Below are positions 1-6,283 of a stretch of 8,469 nucleotides of DNA, piece by piece (positions within the stretch are counted from its first letter, which is position 1; each line of letters starts with the position of its first letter). The stretch covers positions 1 through 8,469 of the forward strand of contig SLMY01000196.1 of NCBI GenBank assembly GCA_007133255.1, given 5' to 3'. Source of the stretch: Clostridiales bacterium. Its GTDB lineage: Bacteria; Bacillota; Clostridia; Saccharofermentanales; UBA5734. The position numbers were made by a program, and so were the translations under genes. Below the pieces are notes generated by a model. It ran no database searches. It worked only from the letters and a program-made list of their open reading frames with translations, and was not told where the DNA came from.

Positions 1-497
1 TACTGACACAGAATCTGATTGACCTTGCCAGCGCTGAAGGCGGCGATTTCCCGATTGAGCCGGAAATGACCGATATTACTGAGCTTGTTCAGTCTGTTGT
101 AACTGAAATTCGTCCGCTTTGCTTAAATCATCATCAGTGCTTGAATGTGCGGATAGAGGAGAAGATGACAGGTGTTCTTGACGGCAAACGTATTCGCCAG
201 GTGTTGCTCAATCTGCTAAGTAACAGTATAAAATTCGCCGGAGATAAAAAGCAAATTGATTTAGAAGCAAAATTATCAGGCGGTACACTTCGTGTCACAG
301 TTCGTGACGACGGACCGGGTATTGCCGAACATGAAAGACACATACTGTTTGATAAGTATCAGAAATGGGGCAGGAGAGCCGGAGCAGGTCTTGGTCTTGC
401 CATCTCAAAAGAGATTATTGAGGCTCATGGCGGCCGCATCACAGTCTTATCGGATGGTACATCCTTTACGCAATTTGATTTTTATGTGCCTGTCTGA
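1..497 (+). CDS. Sensor histidine kinase, C-terminal part (partial at left edge)
   Basis: The frame is open from base 3 to the TGA at 495-497, so the Met codon at 66 is internal and about 164 C-terminal residues are visible. They cover the end of the dimerisation/phosphoacceptor helix (the phospho-His is outside the window) and a whole HATPase_c domain. Visible motifs are the N box RQVLLNLLSNSIKFA with its Mg-binding Asn at bases 222-224, the G1 box DDGPGIA at 306-326, an F-box-like LFDKYQKW, the G2 box GAGLGLAIS from 381, and the usual IIEAHGGRI near the end. The protein should autophosphorylate from ATP and pass the phosphate to a response regulator, which would be encoded upstream and is not visible. 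No receiver domain follows the ATPase domain, so this is not a hybrid kinase at its C terminus. Family is certain; the signal sensed cannot be told from this part. Confidence 0.93.
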   Translation, partial: LTQNLIDLASAEGGDFPIEPEMTDITELVQSVVTEIRPLCLNHHQCLNVRIEEKMTGVLDGKRIRQVLLNLLSNSIKFAGDKKQIDLEAKLSGGTLRVTVRDDGPGIAEHERHILFDKYQKWGRRAGAGLGLAISKEIIEAHGGRITVLSDGTSFTQFDFYVPV

Positions 498-559
498 TGA
501 GATCAAAATGATATATTTGTCATTTAGCATGTAATCATCAACCTATTACGCAAAAGCTC

Positions 560-584
560 GATAAACAAGTCTTAATCGTTTATC
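560..584. promoter_or_regulatory. Inverted repeat in the leader of the exported-protein gene
   Basis: GATAAAC (560-566) and its exact reverse complement GTTTATC (578-584) flank an 11-base spacer, ending 16 bases before the Shine-Dalgarno site of the next gene. It could be an operator or a weak leader hairpin. It is too A+T-rich to be a convincing terminator for the kinase gene. A TTGTCA resembling a -35 box lies upstream at 517-522, but no good -10 box stands at the right distance, so no promoter is called. Confidence 0.35.
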
Positions 585-600
585 AGTAAAAAATTTGAAA

Positions 601-608
601 GAGGTGAT
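601..608 (+). promoter_or_regulatory. Ribosome binding site that sets the start at 613
   Basis: GAGGTGAT matches eight bases of the anti-Shine-Dalgarno complement (AGGAGGTGATC). It sits correctly for the ATG at 613. It would lie inside the reading frame if translation began at the TTG at 595, and it overlaps the ATG at 607, so 613 is the best start. Confidence 0.75.
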
Positions 609-612
609 GAAC

Positions 613-1020
613 ATGCGTAAAAAAATATGGTTTAGTCTGTCTTCGCTGGTTGTGATATCTGTCTTGATTGTCGCGCTGGTTTCCGGCCTGGCACTGGCTG
701 CTGAGACTGACACAGCTGAAACGCCCTCGTCTGAGGCTCAGGTTCTGGATGAAGGTATTAATGAATGTCCGGCCCTGAATGGAGAGTGTCCTTACTCAGG
801 AGAACAGTATCGGGAAAACAATCGGTATGGCATGTCACCAGACGCAAAAGGTGAAGGTGTCGGCCAGCAGATTCGCCAGCAGGTGCAGGCCAGAGATGAG
901 TCATGTATAGCTGACCCTGAAGCCGCACAGGCACGGCGTGAAGCGCGCGACGCACGGCAAGGCAGTCGTAGTCGTGGACGCATGGCACGTCAGGCGAGAA
1001 TCAATACACCTGACGCCTGA
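613..1020 (+). CDS. Small exported protein with Cys pair and Arg-rich tail, unknown function
   Basis: A 135-residue protein that I do not recognise. Residues 1-30 form a classic Sec signal peptide: MRKK, a hydrophobic stretch from about 5 to 28, and a signal peptidase I type site at ALA-AE. No lipobox Cys is present, so the mature chain of about 105 residues should be released or held by other means. It starts acidic (residues 31-51), has a compact segment with Cys52 and Cys59 (ECPALNGECPYSG), a single Cys98, and ends in a strongly basic Ala/Arg/Gln stretch (about 104-129, with QARREARDARQ and SRSRGRMARQAR). The tail looks disordered or helical and could bind an anionic surface or nucleic acid; that is inference. 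The gene follows the histidine kinase on the same strand after 115 bases, so co-expression is possible, and it converges on the ABC exporter operon. Start chosen from the Shine-Dalgarno site and signal peptide. Confidence 0.8.
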   Translation: MRKKIWFSLSSLVVISVLIVALVSGLALAAETDTAETPSSEAQVLDEGINECPALNGECPYSGEQYRENNRYGMSPDAKGEGVGQQIRQQVQARDESCIADPEAAQARREARDARQGSRSRGRMARQARINTPDA

Positions 1021-1040
1021 AGAAACAGCGGATTGTTTTT
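1021..1040. terminator. Possible weak bidirectional terminator between convergent genes
   Basis: In the 26-base gap between two convergent stop codons, AAACA (1023-1027) and TGTTT (1034-1038) can pair around a six-base loop. A run of Ts follows on the plus strand and a run of As precedes on the minus strand. The stem is short and poor in GC. A stronger hairpin with two alternative pairings lies just upstream inside the coding end (988-1020), but it is not followed directly by a T tract. Confidence 0.3.
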
Positions 1041-1046
1041 CCTTTG

Positions 1047-2936
1047 CTAGGCCTCATCCAGAAGCGCGAACTGGCCGCTGTAAAGATCGTGATAGAAGCC
1101 TTTTTGCCGCATCAGCTGCTGATGCGAACCACGCTCAATAATGCTGCCCTGGTCGATCACCAGTATCTCATCAGCGTCTCGAATCGTTGACAGCCGATGG
1201 GCGATAATAAAACTTGTTCTGCCCTGTCTGAGCTTGATCATCGCTTTTTGCAGAACCATTTCTGTCCGCGTATCCACACTGCTGGTAGCCTCATCAAGAA
1301 TAAGGATCGCCGGCTGAGCCAGTACGGCTCTGGCAATCGCCAGCAGCTGGCGCTGACCTTGGCTGAAGCCGCCGCCCGACTCATCCAGCTTCGTATCATA
1401 CCCGTCAGGCAGGCGCTGAATAAAGTCATCGGCTCCCACAGCCCGGGCTGCTTCAACAATCTCATCATCACTGGCATCGAGCCTGCCATAACGGATATTC
1501 TCCTTGATTGTACTACTGAAAAGATGGGTATCCTGAAGCACCATGCCAAAACTGGAACGAACACTTGATCGTGTCCAGTGTTTCATGTTTTCCTGGTCAA
1601 TTTTGATGGTCCCGGATAGCGGATCATAGAAGCGTACCAGCAGATTGACAACGGTTGTCTTGCCGGCACCTGTCGGCCCCACAAGCGCGATGGTTTTTCC
1701 TGGCTCAGCAACAATATTCACACCTTCCAATACCGGAACATCTGCCAAATATCCAAAATCAACTTCCTCAAAGGCAACCTCGCCTGCTGATGATATCAGT
1801 TCTTTGGCACCTGGCTCATCCACCGGTTCCGGACTTTCGTCCATTAACTCAAATATCCGTTCAGCACTGGCCTGGGCTGACTGAATATTGCTATATAAGT
1901 TCGCGATATCATTTAACGGCCGGGAGAATTGTCGTGCGTAGTTAATGAAGCTGGCGATCACGCCAATGGAAATAAGCCCGCCGACAGCCAGGAACCCGCC
2001 TGCTGTCGCGACGATAACAAATCCAATGTTGGTTATAACATTAAGCATAGGCATGACCGTGCCCGATAAGAGCTGTGCCCGCATCCCTGCCAGCCGCAGC
2101 TTCGCGTTCACATCATCGAACTGGCTGATCACATGTTCTTCCTGGCTGAACGCTTTAACCACTTCCTGTCCCGAAAGAATTTCCTCTATGTGTCCATTTA
2201 AGTCAGCCAGCTGAATCTGCTGCTCACGAAACGCTTTACGTGATCTTTTCGCGATCTGGCTTGAGAGGATGAGCGTCAGCGGAACCGTGATCAGAGTCAG
2301 CAAAGTCAGTACCGGTGAAAGATAAAGCATCAGTCCCAGTGAACCCGTGACCATCAGCAAGCTTGAGAACAACTGTGTTGTGGATGATGAAACCATCATG
2401 CTGACATTATCAACATCATTAGCCAGCCGGCTCATCAGCTCACCATGGGTATGCGTATCGAAAAATTTAAGTGGTAGTTTCTGCAGGCGGTCAAATAGAG
2501 CCCGGCGGATCAGTTTAATCCCGCGCTGAGCGACTCCGGCAATCCACCACTCCTGAATCAGAATTAAAGCGGCACCAGTCGCGTAAGCGATCGTGAGCAG
2601 AATCAGCACACGCTGCAGCGCAGTGAAATTAACCGTGCCGCCGGCATCGTCTATCGCGTCAACAGCCCGTCCGATAAGCCAGGGACCAATCAGGCCCACA
2701 CCAGACGCGCAAGTCGCGATGATAAAAATACTTACCAGTTTCCAGCGTTCAGGCCCAAAAATAGCCCAGAGGCGTTTAAGGGTTTTTCTCATATTCTTAG
2801 GTTTCTGGTCACTGGCAAAACGGCCGCCGATATTATGCATACCTACAGCAGGGGGCGCACTGCTTCTTAAAGGTCTTAATGGCTGAGATCCAGCTTTCGA
2901 TGATTTATTCTCGCGATTCTCTTTTTTCTGGCTCAT
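1047..2936 (-). CDS. Heterodimeric ABC exporter subunit with the catalytic Glu (TMD-NBD fusion)
   Basis: A 629-residue half-transporter of the MsbA/LmrCD/TM287-288 fold (type IV exporter). A basic 50-residue cytoplasmic extension (ending KPKNMRKTLKRL) leads into six membrane helices (about 65-90, 108-133, 187-206, 208-228, 294-316, 320-340). The nucleotide-binding domain has Walker A GPTGAGKTT (420-428), Q-loop Gln468, signature FSQGQ (524-528) in place of LSGGQ, Walker B ILILDE with catalytic Glu549, D-loop SSVD and switch His580. The altered signature fits the subunit that carries the working Walker A/B half of the consensus ATP site while damaging the partner's site. It is the second gene of the operon, starting one base inside the stop codon of its partner with a strong Shine-Dalgarno site. 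The substrate is not predictable; relatives export drugs, lipids or peptides. No peptidase domain is present, so it is not a bacteriocin-processing exporter. Confidence 0.95.
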   Translation of the reverse strand: MSQKKENRENKSSKAGSQPLRPLRSSAPPAVGMHNIGGRFASDQKPKNMRKTLKRLWAIFGPERWKLVSIFIIATCASGVGLIGPWLIGRAVDAIDDAGGTVNFTALQRVLILLTIAYATGAALILIQEWWIAGVAQRGIKLIRRALFDRLQKLPLKFFDTHTHGELMSRLANDVDNVSMMVSSSTTQLFSSLLMVTGSLGLMLYLSPVLTLLTLITVPLTLILSSQIAKRSRKAFREQQIQLADLNGHIEEILSGQEVVKAFSQEEHVISQFDDVNAKLRLAGMRAQLLSGTVMPMLNVITNIGFVIVATAGGFLAVGGLISIGVIASFINYARQFSRPLNDIANLYSNIQSAQASAERIFELMDESPEPVDEPGAKELISSAGEVAFEEVDFGYLADVPVLEGVNIVAEPGKTIALVGPTGAGKTTVVNLLVRFYDPLSGTIKIDQENMKHWTRSSVRSSFGMVLQDTHLFSSTIKENIRYGRLDASDDEIVEAARAVGADDFIQRLPDGYDTKLDESGGGFSQGQRQLLAIARAVLAQPAILILDEATSSVDTRTEMVLQKAMIKLRQGRTSFIIAHRLSTIRDADEILVIDQGSIIERGSHQQLMRQKGFYHDLYSGQFALLDEA

Positions 2937-4672
2937 TACACCACCTCCTTGCCGGAAGCGTCGAGACCCATTTGAGACCGGAAGATCTCCTGATAAATGG
3001 TACAGCGGCGAAGCAGCTCATCGTGGCTGCCCTGGTCAACCAGACTGCCGTTGTCCATGACCATGATTAAATCCGCGTCCATCACAGAATGAATCCGCTG
3101 CGCGATCAGCAGTACAGTCTGCTCACGACTGTGCGCGGCCAGCGCTTCACGCAGCCGTCTTTCAGTTGTCATGTCGATCGCGCTGGTACTGTCATCCAGA
3201 ATCAAGATAGGAGCCTTGCGCAGAATGGCTCTGGCAATACAAAGCCTCTGTTTTTGTCCGCCGGACAAATTGACCCCGCCCTGGCCTATCATGGTTTGCA
3301 GTCCATGGGGCATATTCATGACAAATTCTTTGGCCTGGGCGATATCAAGCGCTTCCTCAATGTCCTGTGAACTTGCCCGCGGATTACCCCAGCGCATATT
3401 TTCTTCTACGGTACCCGTAAAAAGAATTGATTTTTGCGGAACAACAGCCATTTTATTTCTTAGTTTATCTTTTTTCTGCTTTTTCACACTGATCCCGTCT
3501 ACCAGTATCTGGCCGCTGTCAACGTCGTAAAATCGCGGCAGCAGGCCAATCAGCGTTGATTTTCCGGACCCGGTTGAGCCAATCAAGGCGGCCGTCTTGC
3601 CACCTTGAATCTGAAAACAGATGTCTTTCAGCACAGGCTTCTTTTGTCCTTCATACGTATAGTAAACATGCTCCATACCCAATGATCCCGCCTGGCTTTC
3701 CGCTGTCTGGTCATCCTCATGCGGCAGTTCATCATTAATTAAAAAAACCTGGCTGACGCGATCCAGCGATGTTCTGGCGCGGACACCGGCCATGAAAATC
3801 ATCGATAAAATACCCATCGCCTGCAAGATCAGCAGAAAATAAGTGACAAAGGCCATAATATCACCGACTTGAGCCTGACCGTCACTGACCCGCAGTCCGC
3901 CCACCCATAAAATGAGCACAATACTGCCGTTCATCAGAAGAAAAATCAGCGGCTGGATAGTAGCCATTGAGCGGGCCGCGGACACGCCTCTCTGGGCTAG
4001 TTCTTCATTAGCTGTCTCAAAGCGGTCACGCTCAAAGTCAAATCGATTAAACACTTTGACAACACGCACACCCGACAGATATTCCCTAAGAACGCTATTT
4101 ACCCCGTCAATCGCTTTCTGCACTTTTTTAAATAGCGGAAAACCGCGTTTAAGCCGGTAACCAATCAGCAGAGCCAGAACCGGCAGAACAGCCACCAGAA
4201 TCATCGCCATCTGGCGATTAACCGTAAAAGCCATAACGATGCCGCCGATCAGCATCAGGGGCGCTCGTATAAAAATCCGGGTCAGCATGAAAGAAAGATT
4301 TTGTACTTGCATCACATCATTGGTCAGGCGGGTGATGAGCGAGGCGGTACCAAACTGGCGAGCGGACGCCAGTGACAGCTGCTGCGTTTTGCGAAACAGA
4401 TCAGCACGCAGCTTTGTGCCCAGGTCCTGCGAAGCATGTGTCGATAACCAGTTCCTGCCCATACCAAAAAGCGATCCTACCAGAGCCAGGCCTAACATGC
4501 GAAATCCCATCCGCAGCACATAATCGGTATCATTGCCGTAGATGCCAATATTAACGATCCGGGCCATTAATGTAGGCAGGCTCAGGTCAATGAGCACCTC
4601 TCCCAACAGGCAGATCCATGCCGGAATCGCGAAACGCAGATAAGCGGGCATATAAGGTTTAAGCCAGGACAT
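2936..4672 (-). CDS. Heterodimeric ABC exporter subunit with degenerate ATP site (TMD-NBD fusion)
   Basis: Half-transporter of 578 residues from the chosen start. A longer version from the ATG at 4687 would add five residues, but nothing resembling a Shine-Dalgarno site precedes it. The ATG at 4672 has GGGAG eight bases upstream and gives the family-like N terminus MSWLKPYMPAY. Numbered in the longer form: six membrane helices lie within about 18-300, then a nucleotide-binding domain with Walker A GSTGSGKST (370-378), Q-loop Gln418 and canonical signature LSGGQ (474-478). Its Walker B is ILILDD, with Asp499 in place of the catalytic Glu, and Gln530 replaces the switch His. Its own Walker A/B therefore makes the degenerate site, while its intact signature completes the partner's working site. 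First gene of the exporter operon, as in YfiB/YfiC-type and TM287/TM288-type pairs. Substrate unknown. Confidence 0.95.
   Translation of the reverse strand: MSWLKPYMPAYLRFAIPAWICLLGEVLIDLSLPTLMARIVNIGIYGNDTDYVLRMGFRMLGLALVGSLFGMGRNWLSTHASQDLGTKLRADLFRKTQQLSLASARQFGTASLITRLTNDVMQVQNLSFMLTRIFIRAPLMLIGGIVMAFTVNRQMAMILVAVLPVLALLIGYRLKRGFPLFKKVQKAIDGVNSVLREYLSGVRVVKVFNRFDFERDRFETANEELAQRGVSAARSMATIQPLIFLLMNGSIVLILWVGGLRVSDGQAQVGDIMAFVTYFLLILQAMGILSMIFMAGVRARTSLDRVSQVFLINDELPHEDDQTAESQAGSLGMEHVYYTYEGQKKPVLKDICFQIQGGKTAALIGSTGSGKSTLIGLLPRFYDVDSGQILVDGISVKKQKKDKLRNKMAVVPQKSILFTGTVEENMRWGNPRASSQDIEEALDIAQAKEFVMNMPHGLQTMIGQGGVNLSGGQKQRLCIARAILRKAPILILDDSTSAIDMTTERRLREALAAHSREQTVLLIAQRIHSVMDADLIMVMDNGSLVDQGSHDELLRRCTIYQEIFRSQMGLDASGKEVV
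2942..2950 (-). promoter_or_regulatory. Strong ribosome binding site inside the upstream coding end
   Basis: On the minus strand this reads AAGGAGGTG, nearly the full anti-Shine-Dalgarno complement. It lies five bases ahead of the ATG at 2936-2934 and within the last codons of the upstream subunit. The stop and start share one base (TAATG), so the two subunits should be translated in a coupled and roughly balanced way. Confidence 0.85.
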
Positions 4673-4724
4673 GTTGCTGTCTCCCATCCATCATTAATGC
4701 TTCTGCTTAGTCGTTTTCGTTTTC

Positions 4725-4756
4725 CTGTCTATTTTGTTTTCTGTCTATTTTGTTTT
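4725..4756. repeat. Perfect tandem repeat, two 16-bp units
   Basis: CTGTCTATTTTGTTTT occurs at 4725-4740 and again directly at 4741-4756 with no mismatch. On the minus strand it reads as A-tracts separated by short GC-containing spacers, and further A-tracts (AAAACGAAAACG) continue toward the exporter gene. It lies about 53 to 84 bases ahead of the exporter start codon, so it is probably in the 5' untranslated leader or the promoter-proximal region. It may be a slippage duplication or a paired protein-binding or curvature element. Confidence 0.9.
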
Positions 4757-4864
4757 CATTTAAATTTATGCTTATACATAGTTGTCTCATCGCGGTTGAC
4801 CACCTGCTGATGAATTACCAGCTGATAAAATAGTGAGGATAGTCATCATCGCAGCCACGAAACA

Positions 4865-4877
4865 ATCTGCTGCAGAT
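4865..4877. promoter_or_regulatory. Small palindrome, possible operator
   Basis: ATCTGC and GCAGAT are exact reverse complements around one central base. The element lies about 190 bases upstream of the exporter start and about 80 bases downstream of the DUF1848 stop. Six-base arms can occur by chance, so the operator reading is weak. Confidence 0.2.
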
Positions 4878-4958
4878 GGTCAATAACATTCCCGGAACCA
4901 GCTGTACACTTTCGGATAAATGAACGTTAGCTTCATCCTCTCCGTGCCTGTCGTAGAC

Positions 4959-5831
4959 TTATTTCACCGGATGAAGCGATTCACCAGCCGGATCGTGCCG
5001 GCTATAATACCCGCGTGCTGTCGCTTCACTTTTTGTCGCGTAACAGTACCGGCAGCCATGCAGGCAAGTTTGATAAGCGCCAATATCAACACTGGGCAGA
5101 CAGCGGCAGCCCGGTCTTTGATTCGGGTCGCGCTTTTTGTCTGGCCGCTTTCCTGCCAGTGTCGCTATCTGGTCCGGGTCAATGCAGCTGCCGGCAGCGA
5201 TACCGGCCTGCTGCAGATCAACTGCTTCACAGCAGGCTTTAACAGGTATTGAAAATGAACTGGCCGTTTTCGCCAGCGCCTGACCAAGCACCAGGCGCTG
5301 CTGTAATTGCGCAGGCTGGATCTTTAATTCGTCAGCAGCTTTCTTAAGGTGCCTATACGAGTCAAAAAAGCTGACAACACAGCAGCTAGCTGTATCTGCC
5401 AGCCTTTCAGCCAGGTTGAAAAACGCTTGCTGATGAAAGTCCTGGGTATAGCGCGGTGTAAAGATAATCGGATCGTACCGCCACACCAGACAGGGCCGGC
5501 CGTATCGGCGGGCAAGCGCTTTCATTACATCGGGCAGCTCTTGTTTATCCCGAAGGCCGGGTTCCATATCAGCGCCATAGGGCGTCAGTGTCATCTGGAT
5601 CACAAAAGGAATGCCTTGAGCGTCAACTTCTTCCAGAACAGGTAAAAACGGCCTTGGATCTTTTGTCCAGAAAACAAAGGCCGTTACATGTTCACGGTCA
5701 AGCCTGACAAGACGCCGCTGGTCTGGACGATAAGGATTAACCGCCAGCGCATAACCCGCCTGCAGCCGCTGCCGAAACCAGTTCCCGTAAAACGCGGGTA
5801 TATCCGTCCTCCGGCTGGCACTGATGATCAT
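4959..5831 (-). CDS. DUF1848 family protein, predicted Fe-S/radical-SAM-like
   Basis: 290 residues, full length for the DUF1848 family as I know it. Family hallmarks in order: N-terminal MIISASRRTDIPAFYGNWF (1-19), VNPYRP (31-36), FVFWTKDPRPFL (52-63), a beta strand plus QMTLTPYG (79-86), VWRYDPIIF (116-124), FFDSY (155-159) and a cysteine-rich C terminus. The C-terminal part has GCRC (Cys242, Cys244), then PSVDIGAYQTC (246-256) and CLHGCRYCY, giving a CxxxCxxC at Cys256, Cys260 and Cys263. That spacing is the one that binds the SAM-coordinating [4Fe-4S] cluster in radical SAM enzymes, although there it is normally near the N terminus. Cytoplasmic, with no signal peptide or membrane helix. 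The reaction is unknown. The start overlaps the tautomerase gene's stop (ATGA) with no obvious Shine-Dalgarno site of its own, so it probably depends on translational coupling. Confidence 0.9.
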   Translation of the reverse strand: MIISASRRTDIPAFYGNWFRQRLQAGYALAVNPYRPDQRRLVRLDREHVTAFVFWTKDPRPFLPVLEEVDAQGIPFVIQMTLTPYGADMEPGLRDKQELPDVMKALARRYGRPCLVWRYDPIIFTPRYTQDFHQQAFFNLAERLADTASCCVVSFFDSYRHLKKAADELKIQPAQLQQRLVLGQALAKTASSFSIPVKACCEAVDLQQAGIAAGSCIDPDQIATLAGKRPDKKRDPNQRPGCRCLPSVDIGAYQTCLHGCRYCYATKSEATARGYYSRHDPAGESLHPVK

Positions 5832-6175
5832 CTTTGGATAAGCGCACCATTAGCAGCCCAGTCACCGAGTTCTGTAAAATTTAAATAGACCCGTTCAACC
5901 GGAATTTTTGTAAGCTCGCAAAACCGCTTGAGCACCTGTGCCGCGTACGTTTTTTTAGCTTCAGGCGGACTTTCCTTGTAAAGATGGACAGCCAGTATGG
6001 CACAGTTGCCCTTTTCACCTTTGAAATACATCTCTGCCTGATCGTCGACGCGCAGCATGAGCCCAGCCTCGCTTTTCCCGGGCAGCAGCTCAATAGTCTC
6101 ACCTAGCATGGCTTTCAGATCACTTCTTTGATTCTGATCAAGTGTTACGCCTGTACTTACATGAATAAACGGCAT
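5828..6175 (-). CDS. MIF/D-dopachrome tautomerase-like protein
   Basis: 115 residues, the normal length for a macrophage migration inhibitory factor (MIF) family tautomerase. The start at 6175 is preferred over the upstream ATG at 6211: GGAGGG (plus 6183-6188) stands seven bases ahead of it, and it yields MPFIHVSTGV, which places Pro at position 2. After Met removal that Pro becomes the catalytic N-terminal base of the superfamily. Lys34 in PGKSE lines up with the conserved active-site Lys of MIF, and the C-terminal VYLNFTELGDWAANGAL matches the family's closing strand. Such proteins form trimers and tautomerise keto-enol substrates such as phenylpyruvate in vitro; the physiological substrate in bacteria is usually unknown. 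Cytoplasmic. It is the first gene of a two-gene unit with the DUF1848 protein, sharing four bases (ATGA). Confidence 0.88.
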   Translation of the reverse strand: MPFIHVSTGVTLDQNQRSDLKAMLGETIELLPGKSEAGLMLRVDDQAEMYFKGEKGNCAILAVHLYKESPPEAKKTYAAQVLKRFCELTKIPVERVYLNFTELGDWAANGALIQR

Positions 6176-6209
6176 ATTATTTCCCTCCAGACAATTGTTG
6201 TATCTTCTC

Positions 6210-6233
6210 ATTTTAGCACAGTCTGAAACAGAC
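6210..6233 (-). promoter_or_regulatory. Candidate promoter with embedded operator for the tautomerase-DUF1848 unit
   Basis: On the minus strand TGCTAAAAT (plus 6210-6218) is an extended -10 box, with TAAAAT matching TATAAT at five of six positions. It would start transcription about 25 to 30 bases ahead of the tautomerase ATG. No good -35 box is seen. An exact inverted repeat, GTCTG-AAA-CAGAC (6221-6233), lies just upstream of the -10, in the spacer where a bound repressor would block RNA polymerase. Promoter moderately supported; operator is inference. Confidence 0.45.
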
Positions 6234-6283
6234 GCGACACCGTCTTTTTACCCAATCAGTTGAAGCGCTTTTTACAAACACAG

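Larger units (their letters stand above)
4688..4958. promoter_or_regulatory. Intergenic leader upstream of the ABC exporter operon
   Basis: About 270 bases without a supported gene, between the DUF1848 stop and the exporter start, both on the minus strand. It becomes A+T-rich toward the exporter. On the minus strand a TATAAG (plus 4771-4776) inside an A/T-rich block resembles a -10 box, but no good -35 box stands 16 to 18 bases away, so promoter placement is tentative. The region also holds the perfect 16-bp tandem repeat and a small palindrome, listed separately. I see no rho-independent terminator after the DUF1848 gene, so read-through into the exporter operon is possible. Confidence 0.4.

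Noticed and set aside
595..612. Upstream TTG and ATG starts for the exported protein.
   Set aside because: The ribosome binding site lies within these codons, and the shorter form gives a standard signal peptide beginning MRKK.
1197..1568. Several plus-strand open frames of 60 to 123 codons lying antisense within the ABC exporter genes (for example here and at 1945-2214 and 3171-3530).
   Set aside because: They are opposite-strand shadows of genes with complete conserved motifs, and their translations show no domain or ribosome binding site.
4829..4958. In-frame extension of the DUF1848 gene past its TAA: about 43 further sense codons on the minus strand.
   Set aside because: An open stretch of this length is expected by chance fairly often. 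The upstream protein already ends with a family-like C terminus, and no start with a ribosome binding site is present for a separate small gene.
6221..6258. Possible terminator after the small membrane-protein gene (minus-strand AGACG-GTGTCG-CGTCT and nearby A/T runs).
   Set aside because: The stem is only five base pairs and no proper T tract follows in the direction of transcription.
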